Assembly: GCF_017551775.1 (NCBI RefSeq)
Contig: NZ_JAFZKX010000067.1
Location: 1 to 64,000 of the forward strand
DNA from: Fibrobacter sp.
Lineage (GTDB): Bacteria; Fibrobacterota; Fibrobacteria; Fibrobacterales; Fibrobacteraceae
Reading direction: 5' to 3'
DNA: 64,000 nt
The stretch's first letter is position 1; each line of letters starts with the position of its first letter. The notes beneath the pieces were generated by a model. The model had not been told where the DNA came from. It saw nothing but the letters and a program-made list of their open reading frames with translations, and did not search any database. Of the stretch, positions 52,010 to 59,521 are shown piece after piece. The translations under genes and the position numbers were made by a program.

Positions 52010-52510
52010 TTACGTTGCGGAGGTGGCGGAAAACGCGTTGGCGAGTTCCTGCGATACGGCGGAAATGGCGTTCAGGTCTTGCGCGTCGGCGATGCAGGTG
52101 GGGTAGACGATGGGCCTCACGGTGTTCGCGAGTACGGTGACTGTGGACGGGAGTCCCAGGCTGTCGGCCATCTGGAGGATTCTGCCCCTCACGCGGATCC
52201 AGCCTTCGATCTTGGAATCGAGCAGGAGCATGCCGAGCCCCGCGTCGTTCTCGAGGAACCCGAGGATGTCGCTTCCGCGGTTGTTCTTGTTCAGCGCCGA
52301 GAGGAAAACCTCCCAGAATAGCGAGCTCTCTTCTTCGGTGGGGAGGATTTTGCGTATGGACGAAAAGTCGAATTCTATGTAGACGAAGGAACTTTTATCC
52401 TCGTCGCTGCGGATAATTTCTTCCTGGCAGCGCCTTTCGAATATTTCCGACGTGTAGATGGAAATATTAAAGCGGTGCTTTCTAATCAATTTGAAGAGTT
52501 CTTGCTTCAT
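52010..52510 (-). CDS. hypothetical protein, possibly a degenerate GGDEF-like fold
   Basis: 166 residues, soluble, no signal peptide. The spacing FVYIEFDFSSIRKI ... LFWEVFLSALNKNNRGSDILGFLENDAGLGMLLLDSKIEGWIRVRGRI echoes a GGDEF domain (first strand, R-x-x-D-x-x-G, the GG(D/E)EF hairpin, then xLLxxT), but the signature itself is missing, so it would not make cyclic di-GMP. Such degenerate domains are found beside surface-polysaccharide genes. Its stop is 1 nt from the GT4 start, so a regulatory role for that enzyme is plausible. It is divergent from the DUF4954 gene by 31 nt. Confidence 0.55.
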   Translation of the reverse strand: MKQELFKLIRKHRFNISIYTSEIFERRCQEEIIRSDEDKSSFVYIEFDFSSIRKILPTEEESSLFWEVFLSALNKNNRGSDILGFLENDAGLGMLLLDSKIEGWIRVRGRILQMADSLGLPSTVTVLANTVRPIVYPTCIADAQDLNAISAVSQELANAFSATSAT

Positions 52511-52529
52511 CGCACACGTAAAATTAGTC

Positions 52530-52535
52530 TATTTT
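52530..52535 (+). promoter_or_regulatory. TATTTT box 6 nt before the start at 52542
   Basis: TATTTT, then TTGAAT, then ATG. It supports the 52542 start for the DUF4954 gene over any longer version. Confidence 0.45.
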
Positions 52536-52541
52536 TTGAAT

Positions 52542-54413
52542 ATGCAACGTTTGCTCAAATTGAAAAAAGTGCTGAAGAACAGTGTTTTGTCGTCGCTCTC
52601 CGAAGGATTGAAGGCGGCGAAGGCCAACGGCGGAAAGTTCCGTTCCCTTTCTGCAGAAGAAATCTCTGCGCTCGAGAAGGACGGCAACCGTTGTGAGGAC
52701 TGGAGCCGCGTCCAGGTCGACGCGAATTTCGCTCCCGGCCGTATACGCAATTCCGTTTTCATGGGCGACGTCCGCCTGCCCGCTTTTTACGGCACGCTCC
52801 TTTTGCCGGGCGATGTCTCGTTCCCGACGGGAATTTACGATAGCCTCGTGTACAACAGCATTGTCGAGAACGCGCTCGTGTACAAGGTGGGCATGCTCTG
52901 CAACGTGCTGGTGCGCAACAGCGCGGTGGTGCAGAACGTGGGTTCGCTGGTGAGCAGCGGCAAGATTAATTACATGATCGGTTCCTCTATCGCGGTGGGC
53001 AACGAGATGGGTGCGCGCAAGGTGCGCGTGTTCCCGGACATCACCGCCGACCTCGTGGACGTGCAGCTTTTCCACAAGGGCGAACCCGACGTCGAGGCCG
53101 CGTTCGACGAGCAGCTGAAGCTGTTCCGCGAAGAGACGGCGCTGCCGTTCGGCGTGGTGGGCAAGGGAGCCGTGGTGAGCAACACGAACATTGTCCGCAA
53201 CAGCTGGATTGGTTCGCACGCGCGAATCGAGGGCGCGTCCAAGATTCGCAATACGGTCATTTTGAGTTCGCTCGAGGAATCGACGCACATCTACGATTCC
53301 GTCATCATCGAGAATTCCGACGTGCAGATGGGCGTGAAGGTGCATACCGGCGCCGAGGTGCAGGGCAGCGTGCTCATGAGCCGCGTGAAGGTGGGCTGCA
53401 AGGCGATTGTCAAGTCTTCCATTCTGGCGCCGTGCTGCCATATCGAGGAAGGCGAGGTCAACAGTTCGTACGTGGGCCCGCTCGTGCAGATGCATCACCA
53501 TTCGCTTTTGATTGCGGCGCTCTGGCCCGACGGCTGCGGCAATATCGGCTACGGCGCGAATGTCGGGAGCAACCATACGGGACGTATGCCCGACCAGGAA
53601 ATCATGCCCGGGCAGGGGATGTTCTTCGGGCTCGGCGTGAACATCAAGTTCCCGGCGAACTACCGCGAGTCTCCCTACACGCTCGTCGCGAGCGGGGTGA
53701 CGACGTTGCCGCAGAGGCTCAAGTTCCCGTTCTCGCTCATACGCCCGGGTGACCCGCAGCTGATGGGCGTGCCCGCGCGCCTCAACGAGATTGTGCCCGG
53801 CTGGAACTACACGCGCAACGCCTATGCGCTCGACCGCAACTTCTTCAAGTATTCCCAGCGCGGCAAGGGCTGCGTGTCCGCCTCGTTCTTCGGCATGTTC
53901 CATCCGGAGACGGTGCGCCAGGTGTTCGACGCCTACAACCGCCTGCAGGTGACGCAGGTGCGCGACTTGTACACGAAGGAACATGTCGACGGCCTGGGCG
54001 AGAATTTTATGCGCGAACGCGTGCGCCAGGATGCGCTGCATGCTTACAGTGAGTACCTGGAACGCTACGTGCTCGAATTGCTGATTGCGCTTGTGGAAAG
54101 CGACGAGACGCTGTTGAAGCAGACCCCGCGCGAGCTGCGCAAGCTTTTGACCGGGGATTTGAACCGCGACGTGGCCCGCGTAATCGCCTTGCCCGATACG
54201 CTCGACGAACTGGTGAAGCGCTACCGCATTCTCGAGAAGAACTGGTTCGAGAACGTGTTCCACGGGCTCGACAAGGATATCGAGCGCGGCCGTGAAATAT
54301 TCGACGACTACGACAGCGCGCATCCGGTGGATACCGCCTTCTTGGAGTGGGAAAAGGCCCGCTTCGAGGAATCGGTGAAGCGCCTTTCGAACGTGCTCAA
54401 GAACATCGGGTAG
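52542..54413 (+). CDS. DUF4954-family left-handed beta-helix protein
   Basis: 623 residues from the ATG at 52542. The central part (about 70-420) consists of hexapeptide-like repeats of a left-handed beta-helix, for example SLVYNSIVENALVYKVGMLCNVLVRNSAVV and TVILSSLEESTHIYDSVIIENSDVQMGVKVHTGAEV, as in acyl- and nucleotidyl-transferases. The conserved GCGNIGYGANVGSNHTGRMPDQE and KFPFSLIRPGD stretches are typical of DUF4954, found in Bacteroidetes, Spirochaetes and relatives. The last about 150 residues are helical. No signal peptide. A sugar-nucleotide or acyl-transfer role is likely from the fold but unproven. Confidence 0.85.
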   Translation: MQRLLKLKKVLKNSVLSSLSEGLKAAKANGGKFRSLSAEEISALEKDGNRCEDWSRVQVDANFAPGRIRNSVFMGDVRLPAFYGTLLLPGDVSFPTGIYDSLVYNSIVENALVYKVGMLCNVLVRNSAVVQNVGSLVSSGKINYMIGSSIAVGNEMGARKVRVFPDITADLVDVQLFHKGEPDVEAAFDEQLKLFREETALPFGVVGKGAVVSNTNIVRNSWIGSHARIEGASKIRNTVILSSLEESTHIYDSVIIENSDVQMGVKVHTGAEVQGSVLMSRVKVGCKAIVKSSILAPCCHIEEGEVNSSYVGPLVQMHHHSLLIAALWPDGCGNIGYGANVGSNHTGRMPDQEIMPGQGMFFGLGVNIKFPANYRESPYTLVASGVTTLPQRLKFPFSLIRPGDPQLMGVPARLNEIVPGWNYTRNAYALDRNFFKYSQRGKGCVSASFFGMFHPETVRQVFDAYNRLQVTQVRDLYTKEHVDGLGENFMRERVRQDALHAYSEYLERYVLELLIALVESDETLLKQTPRELRKLLTGDLNRDVARVIALPDTLDELVKRYRILEKNWFENVFHGLDKDIERGREIFDDYDSAHPVDTAFLEWEKARFEESVKRLSNVLKNIG

Positions 54414-54422
54414 TTTTTCCGC

Positions 54423-54971
54423 ATGCTCCTCGTTATTCTGCTTTGCCTGGAATTCGTGTTGCGCCTCGTGCTCGAGGTGCGCGAGTGCCGTGCCGTGCAG
54501 GCCCGCGTAAATGCGTTTACGGTGATGCGCCTGATTCCGCTGGTAAACGATATCGTGCCGCTTCCGGAAAACCGCGAGCAGCCGCAGGTCGGCAACTTCG
54601 TGGCGATGCACGAGGAAGGGCACAAGAACCTGCACCATTCCATTCTGCGGAACTTGGTGAAGGTCGCCATCGCGCTTGTGGCCATCTGGTTTTTGGCCGC
54701 GTTGATGGTCCGCTGGCAGGCGAATTTTGTGGAAGCCGTTTTGTGGCTGCATTTGGCCGCGATACCGTTCCGCGTGTTCTTCCATTTTTACTGCTGGACC
54801 CAGGAATACGAGGCCGACGGTTACGCGTTAAAGAAGACCGACAAGAAGATTGCGAAGAACGCCTTGCAGGAACTTGTGCGCTGCGAGTATCCGCATACGC
54901 CGCTGTTCGCGCTCGTTTATAGGGAGCACCCGACCGCGGTGCTGCGCAAGAAGAGATTGCTGAATAAGTAG
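54423..54971 (+). CDS. minimal M48-like membrane zinc metalloprotease
   Basis: 182 residues. It has a hydrophobic N-terminal helix (MLLVILLCLEFVLRLVLE), then the zinc motif HEEGH at 63-67 (HExxH), two hydrophobic segments (about 81-98 and 105-122), and EYEADGYALKK at 128-138, where E128/D132 fit the third zinc ligand and following Asp of M48 (HtpX/Ste24) proteases. M48 enzymes are normally about 280 residues or more, so this is an unusually compact version. It probably clips membrane or envelope proteins. It starts 9 nt after the DUF4954 gene and is likely in its operon. Confidence 0.7.
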   Translation: MLLVILLCLEFVLRLVLEVRECRAVQARVNAFTVMRLIPLVNDIVPLPENREQPQVGNFVAMHEEGHKNLHHSILRNLVKVAIALVAIWFLAALMVRWQANFVEAVLWLHLAAIPFRVFFHFYCWTQEYEADGYALKKTDKKIAKNALQELVRCEYPHTPLFALVYREHPTAVLRKKRLLNK

Positions 54972-54980
54972 AGGGACGCG

Positions 54981-55050
54981 CGAAGATTGCGCGGGTATAA
55001 AATGCGCGCCCTGTATTATAAAGTGCGCGGGTTTAAAATGCGCCGGCTCT
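54981..55050. repeat. GGCGCATTTTAAACCC-type repeat array between genes
   Basis: Read on the minus strand: GGCGCATTTTAAACCC (55029-55044), GCGCACTTTATAATACAG, then GCGCGCATTTTATACCC (54993-55009). It is the same unit as the in-frame repeat at 5384-5482 (GGCGCATTTTTAGCC). It overlaps the end of the symporter gene by 2 nt. Confidence 0.6.
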
Positions 55051-56485
55051 AGTTGGTCTTTTTTTCGCGGCCGACTGCGAGGATAATCGCGTTCACGATA
55101 AATGCCGCAACCATCAGAAAATCGCCCGTATGCGCGCCGAGAGCTCCTGGCAGCGCGGGGCAGAACTTGCCTGCGAGTGCGAGCGCGCCGCCCGCGATGA
55201 TTGCCGCCGCGACGAACTTCGGTTTTGCCTTGAGCCCCAGGAGCCCCCACAGGATGGGCACCGTGAAGGCACCCGCATAGACGGCGAGCGCGAGCAGCAG
55301 CGTCCCGATGATATCCGTGAACACCAGCGCGATGAGAAGCGCCACGATGCCGTTCAGCAGGATTACGACGCGCGCCTTCGCGAGCTGCCCCAATGTCATC
55401 CTGGAGCCGCAGGCGATAGGATCCATGGCGCTCTTGTTGCCGCCAACACCCAACAACCCGCAAATAATCACCGAGCTGCTGAGCAGCGTGGTATCGGCGC
55501 TCGAAAGCACCACGCTCAAAAGCGCAAGCGCAAACAGCGGGATAAGCGCGGGCGGGAACACCGCATTCGCGATTGCCGTGATGCGAGCTCCCTGCACTTC
55601 GCCGAGACCCGCGCCATAGACCGCGAGGAACCCGATGACGAACGCCACCGGGATGAGCGTGCAGGCCGCAGCAGCGATGGCCTTCTTTGCCGTCGCGACA
55701 TCCTTCGCGCAGAACATGCGGCTGAAAATGTCGGGCCCCGCAGTGTACGTGGTGCCGTAGGTGAGAATCAGCAGGAACAAGTCGAACGGCGTGAAGTTCG
55801 CATGGAACGGGAACGGCGGTATGTTAACCGCGCTTGCGGCATCCGATGCGCCTGCCGTGGCGAGCGTGCCCGCGGTCTGCGTGATGTCGGTAACCTGCGA
55901 AGCGTCAGTGAACAGCGCGAAACCCGCGAGCACCAGCAAACCGACGATGATCAGGCACGCCTGGAAAAAGTCCGTGCGCAGAATGGAGAACTGCCCGCCC
56001 GCGAGCGTGTAGCCCGTGAATACCGCCGCCGCCGTAATTGCCGCCGCCGTGTAGCTCATCGGCGTGAAAGTCATCAGGAGCTTTGCCGCCGCGATAATCT
56101 GTGCCGCCACGATGCCCGTCCAGGCGACGGGAATCACGATGGATGCGACGAGCCGCGGGCCCTTGCCGTAAAGATTTTCTACCAGGTCGGGCAATGCGTA
56201 TTTCCCGTGACTGTATGCCCGCGAAGCAAACGGAATGAGCGCCAGGAGCCCGAGCGCACCCGTGAGCATGAACCAGCTCGCGGCCCCGCCGAGCCTCGTT
56301 CCGGAATCGACTGCACCGATGACGGCCGACCCGCCGAGAATCGTGGCCACGAGACTCCCCGCGACCGCCTTTGCCGACGCACCCTTGCGCGCCACGAAAA
56401 AGTCGGGAATGTCCTTCACGCGCCGCGCACTGCGCACCGCGATCACCACCAGGACAACGAGATAGACAATCAATGCAATGTTCAC
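55049..56485 (-). CDS. sodium:solute symporter family protein (SSS)
   Basis: 478 residues, about 12-13 membrane helices. The start MNIALIVYLVVLVVIAVRSARRVKDIPDFFVARKG and the following TILGGSAVIGAVDSG, SYTAAAITAAAVFTGYTLAGGQFSILRTDFFQ and TYTAGPDIFSRMFCAKD match the SSS (LeuT-fold, Na+-coupled) family. The substrate cannot be read from sequence. A loop of about 35 residues (TQTAGTLATAGASDAASAV) between two helices is Ala/Thr-rich and resembles the repeat-encoded insertions seen in two other genes. The start has no strong ribosome site. Confidence 0.88.
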   Translation of the reverse strand: MNIALIVYLVVLVVIAVRSARRVKDIPDFFVARKGASAKAVAGSLVATILGGSAVIGAVDSGTRLGGAASWFMLTGALGLLALIPFASRAYSHGKYALPDLVENLYGKGPRLVASIVIPVAWTGIVAAQIIAAAKLLMTFTPMSYTAAAITAAAVFTGYTLAGGQFSILRTDFFQACLIIVGLLVLAGFALFTDASQVTDITQTAGTLATAGASDAASAVNIPPFPFHANFTPFDLFLLILTYGTTYTAGPDIFSRMFCAKDVATAKKAIAAAACTLIPVAFVIGFLAVYGAGLGEVQGARITAIANAVFPPALIPLFALALLSVVLSSADTTLLSSSVIICGLLGVGGNKSAMDPIACGSRMTLGQLAKARVVILLNGIVALLIALVFTDIIGTLLLALAVYAGAFTVPILWGLLGLKAKPKFVAAAIIAGGALALAGKFCPALPGALGAHTGDFLMVAAFIVNAIILAVGREKKTN

Positions 56486-56551
56486 GATGTACCCCGCGAA
56501 TTAAATCCGCTGGCAAAGATAGAATTTAAAAGTGGGGGCTGATTTGTTTAC

Positions 56552-56839
56552 CTAATATCGTTCGTTTATTTCCCAGTGCCCGCCCCGATCTCCTCCAATT
56601 CGAGATATTTGACCGGAATTTTCGAGACTTTTTAATTGCCATTTTACTCCGCTATCAGATATCCCACAGATTTCTGACAGCTCTGACCTAGTCACATTTG
56701 GATTGTTCGATATTGCGTCAAGTATTTTCTGGGCAGTTTTCTGGGTAGTTTTCTGGGTAGTTTTTTGCCTGTCACGTTTAGTAGCAATTTCCGCAGAAGG
56801 AAAAGCTAGTACTGCCTGGACAGTTGGGGTAACAAAAGG
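56552..56839 (-). pseudogene. C-terminal winged-helix remnant of an AlbA_2/Schlafen-type regulator
   Basis: An open minus-strand frame of 95 codons with no suitable start, ending at the TAG at 56552-56554. It reads TKRDRQ, KTTQKTTQKTAQKIL, then a winged helix: NPNVTRSELSEICGISDSGV, KWQLKSLENSGQISRIGG and GGHWEINERY. The K-TTQ-K repeat followed by this wHTH is the usual end of AlbA_2-domain ATP-binding regulators common in FCB genomes. The front of the gene is gone, cut at the palindromic repeat at 56838-56874. It marks gene turnover beside the defence genes. Confidence 0.7.
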
Positions 56840-56874
56840 TCACTGAGCCTGCCGAAGTGCTCGTCGAAGTGACC
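56838..56874. repeat. GGTCACT...AGTGACC dispersed palindrome
   Basis: GGTCACT (56838-56844) and AGTGACC (56868-56874) bound GAGCCTGCCGAAGTGCTCG-type text, a common extragenic palindrome motif (GAGCCTG.CGAAG). It sits exactly at the truncation point of the winged-helix remnant. Confidence 0.55.
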
Positions 56875-56902
56875 GAGTAAAAATGAAGGGAGCTCGTGTT
56901 CA

Positions 56903-56936
56903 GTGGTTGTCAAGTATTCTTTGACAACCACTTTTT
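56903..56936 (+). terminator. 11-bp terminator-like hairpin
   Basis: GTGGTTGTCAA-GTATTCT-TTGACAACCAC followed by TTTTT on the plus strand. The neighbouring genes are on the minus strand, so it is oddly oriented. It may block plus-strand read-through into the defence genes or end an unseen RNA; the stem alone may serve the minus-strand gene. The full gap 56486-56941 contains this, the repeat and the remnant gene. Confidence 0.6.
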
Positions 56937-56941
56937 GGTTA

Positions 56942-57658
56942 TTACATAAACGCTAATCCGAAATTCGTGCGTCTTTCCAGAGAGTTTTTTCCCACCTGGA
57001 TTTCTTTCCATGATTCCTTGTGATTTTCCGTCAGGGATAATTCTGGCTTCATCTTATACGAGAAATCAGACTTCGAAATGAAGTCGATAAAATCGGGAAT
57101 GCTTTCCCTGTAGTGCAAGGCGAATTTTATGGCGTCGTTCTCTTTGTCCTTGTCGTTGGAATTCTGCTTGTTGTAAAGTACGTGGTCCAAGTTGCAGGAC
57201 ATGTAATAGGCGTTGTAGGGGACTTTCCAAATCGTCGGAGTGCTTGACAAACGCGAAAGGTTCTTTGCCTTTCTTGAATTGCGCTCGATGATATTTTCCC
57301 GAACAGGGCACAGGATTTTATCCAGGGTGTAGAAGGGGGCATCTACATCGCCTTGCACAACATAGTCTTCTGTAACGAACGCTCCATCGGTATCTACGAT
57401 GTGGATGATGCATTCAAAGTGCTCCGGTTTCAAGCGATAGGAATCTGCCCACTTCTTGACGACCTCGGCGATCTTCTTCGTGATGTCTGATGAACCGACT
57501 TTTTGGCGCGTGTCCTTGTCGTATTCCGTAGTGATATCGCAATGCATCACGTGGGTATAGACTGTATCCTTGTCAAAATGGCGGGAAAGGAGCACGCCGA
57601 GGGCGGTTTCGTCGGAAGGCCCTTCTACGATTACGAATACGACTTTTTTACGAGGCAT
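56942..57658 (-). CDS. TOPRIM-like protein paired with an AAA ATPase (candidate anti-phage effector)
   Basis: 238 residues from the ATG at 57658, which has GGAGGG just upstream. It begins RKKVVFVIVEGPSDETALGVLLSRHF: the VEG-S-D with Glu is TOPRIM motif 1. About 75 residues later HIVDTDGAFV gives the DxD of motif 2. The remainder (YNAYYMSCNLDHVLYN ... SWKEIQVG) matches nothing I recognise. TOPRIM-like partners of AAA ATPases occur in OLD, PARIS (AriB) and AbiL/RloB-type defence systems, where they act as nucleases or toxins. It overlaps the ATPase gene's end by 11 nt, showing tight translational coupling. It could be a new lineage of such effectors. Confidence 0.65.
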   Translation of the reverse strand: MPRKKVVFVIVEGPSDETALGVLLSRHFDKDTVYTHVMHCDITTEYDKDTRQKVGSSDITKKIAEVVKKWADSYRLKPEHFECIIHIVDTDGAFVTEDYVVQGDVDAPFYTLDKILCPVRENIIERNSRKAKNLSRLSSTPTIWKVPYNAYYMSCNLDHVLYNKQNSNDKDKENDAIKFALHYRESIPDFIDFISKSDFSYKMKPELSLTENHKESWKEIQVGKNSLERRTNFGLAFM

Positions 57659-59021
57659 TGGACCCTCCGGCAAGTTTGAAGGCCAGGGCGATTTCGGAAT
57701 TGTTTGTTGATTCGTAAACAGGTTCGCTCTGTTCGCCCAGGATAATATCGCGGTAATAGAAGTCGCGCAGGTTGTTGGTCGTCTTCACACCGCTGAAGCG
57801 GATGTACCTGTTCATCGGGTTTGTGGTTGTGAACACGATGAAGTTCTTGTCCAGCGTTTCGAGGGGCCGCAGGTTGTGCGACGTGAACAGCAGCTGCCCC
57901 TTGCCCTTCTCGGAAATAACTCGGAGAATTTCGCCCAGCAGGTATTCAAAGATGCCGGAATCGAGCTCGTCTATGGCGACCGTGATGGAGCGGTTGTTAT
58001 AGACGTCGATAAGCAGGGAGAGTATGGATATGATTTTTTTGATGCCATCGGATTCCATCACGAGCGGGAATTCATGGCCTTCCTTGCAAGATGTCAATTG
58101 CACGATATGGCCCGGTAAACCATCGCGCATCAGTTCTCTGCCGAGAATCTTTAAACCAACCTTGAGATTGGGGACAATCTGCGGTAGGACGATGTTCATA
58201 CTTTTGATGGTTCTTTCCAGAACTTGCAAAATATCTATCGCAATTGTGGTAGGCCGGTTTAATGGGATCAGCAAACTTGCAGATTTGTGATTAGTGGCAT
58301 GGTCCAGAGAGATATGGAGAGGCATATCGTTTAAACTGATACGTCCTGTGACTGCCGTTCTAATTGCAAAAAGTTCGCGTGCGCCATACCATGCCAAACG
58401 TGCCAGAATAGAATTAGTTTCTCCAGGCATAATGGCATCGTTCATTTCTTTTGAGAAAATAAAGGAGGCGGTATTTGCTTCGGCCATTTTTTTTGCAACA
58501 AGCAGGGCGTTTTTTTTGTTTTTGTCTTTGCCCATGAGCATGTCGTATTTTGCCTTGGGGACAAAGGGGGATTCGCTGTTGGTATCTATGTAGTCGACAA
58601 ACTTTGTTGCGGTATCTTTGCTCTTGCTCGAATAAGAAATTTTTTCATTGTAAATGACTAACTTGGCGTAATTTTCGCTATTGCCTTTTTTTATTGAAAA
58701 ACCATAGACAACTTTATAGCTAGTTTCGTTATCGTTGTCTTCGATGGCAAACTCGAACTCGAACCGGGCGGCTTCGCTATCGACATTGATGCAAGATGCA
58801 ATGTAGTTTCCGTCGCCCGCCTCTAACGGGTATCCCATAAGGCAATGTTTCAGCAAGACCAATGCTTCGATAATCGCCGTTTTGCCGGAACCGTTTTGCC
58901 CGTAAATACCGGCAATGCAGGCTCCGTTTTCGTCTTTGCGGATCAAGGAAATTTCGCCTTTTTTGACGTTTTTGAAGTCCTCGAGGAGGATTTTCTTTAA
59001 AATGACGGTAGAGTTTTTCAT
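57648..59021 (-). CDS. AAA-family ATPase (AAA_15/AAA_21, OLD/RloA/AbiL-type)
   Basis: 457 residues from the ATG at 59021 (TATTTT lies 6 nt upstream; an ATG 6 nt earlier is possible). It begins ILLEDFKNVKKGEISL, an ABC-like first strand, then Walker A GQNGSGKT at about 41-48. A variable middle follows. The end has VAIDELDSGIFEYLLGEILRVI (Walker B, about 349-354) and LLFTSHN with the switch His, then a short tail. This layout is that of the ATPase half of RloA/AbiLi and PARIS AriA modules, which sense phage or restriction-inhibitor proteins and release a toxic partner. It sits beside a type I restriction system, the usual home of such modules. Confidence 0.8.
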   Translation of the reverse strand: MKNSTVILKKILLEDFKNVKKGEISLIRKDENGACIAGIYGQNGSGKTAIIEALVLLKHCLMGYPLEAGDGNYIASCINVDSEAARFEFEFAIEDNDNETSYKVVYGFSIKKGNSENYAKLVIYNEKISYSSKSKDTATKFVDYIDTNSESPFVPKAKYDMLMGKDKNKKNALLVAKKMAEANTASFIFSKEMNDAIMPGETNSILARLAWYGARELFAIRTAVTGRISLNDMPLHISLDHATNHKSASLLIPLNRPTTIAIDILQVLERTIKSMNIVLPQIVPNLKVGLKILGRELMRDGLPGHIVQLTSCKEGHEFPLVMESDGIKKIISILSLLIDVYNNRSITVAIDELDSGIFEYLLGEILRVISEKGKGQLLFTSHNLRPLETLDKNFIVFTTTNPMNRYIRFSGVKTTNNLRDFYYRDIILGEQSEPVYESTNNSEIALAFKLAGGSNAS

Positions 59022-59143
59022 GTCCATAAAATAGTTTAATTAGCTGAAAAAGTCAATATCAAACACAAAAACGATATAAAAAATATCGAAAATCGGTTTG
59101 GTTGTGCTAAAATTGGGCGGATAGGCTCAGAGAAGAGGCGTTT

Positions 59144-59308
59144 TCACCCCTTTTTCACCAATATTTGTATATCGAGCAGCTTTTCCCAATCTGCTTTGGT
59201 GCGTTTTTCGCGGGGGATGCTCCAGAAGTTTTTCCAGATTTCGTTGTTGAGGGAATCGATTTCGGCGGCTTCGGCGTCGGTGACGGTGCCATTGGCGGTG
59301 CTGTACAT
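59144..59308 (-). CDS. small hypothetical protein
   Basis: 54 residues from the ATG at 59308, which has AGGAG 7 nt upstream; longer versions lack a ribosome site. The sequence MYSTANGTVTDAEAAEIDSLNNEIWKNF and PREKRTKADWEKLLDIQILVKKG is acidic then basic and probably helical. No family was recognised. It lies alone between the ATPase gene and hsdR, and a small antitoxin or regulator is conceivable but unsupported. Flanking gaps 59028-59143 and 59309-59521 hold AT-rich promoter text, including TATATT at 59475-59480 about 40 nt before hsdR. Confidence 0.5.
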   Translation of the reverse strand: MYSTANGTVTDAEAAEIDSLNNEIWKNFWSIPREKRTKADWEKLLDIQILVKKG

Positions 59309-59521
59309 TTTGTGCTCCTTTCTGCGTACAAGCTTTATAAACGCAGATGTTTTAAACGACCATCTAAAACTACACTTTTGTGCACTATTCGTCAAGAGGT
59401 AAGATTGATTTTTTTTCAAATGCGTCGAAAGTCAATATTTTTTTCACGATGACACTTTACTGACAGCATAAAAACTTATATTCTCGAAGAGCGTTTTATA
59501 CACACAAGCGATATTGTTTTT

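Noticed and set aside
52010-52510. Active diguanylate cyclase
   Set aside because: Only the spacing resembles GGDEF; the signature residues are absent.
52524-54785. 753-codon minus-strand open frame
   Set aside because: It lies antisense to the DUF4954 and M48-like genes and is His/Arg/Ala-rich nonsense text; no ribosome site or motif.
56942-59021. Calling the pair PARIS, AbiL or OLD by name
   Set aside because: The layout fits several systems, but I could not match the second protein to any of their specific families by eye, so only the general class is stated.
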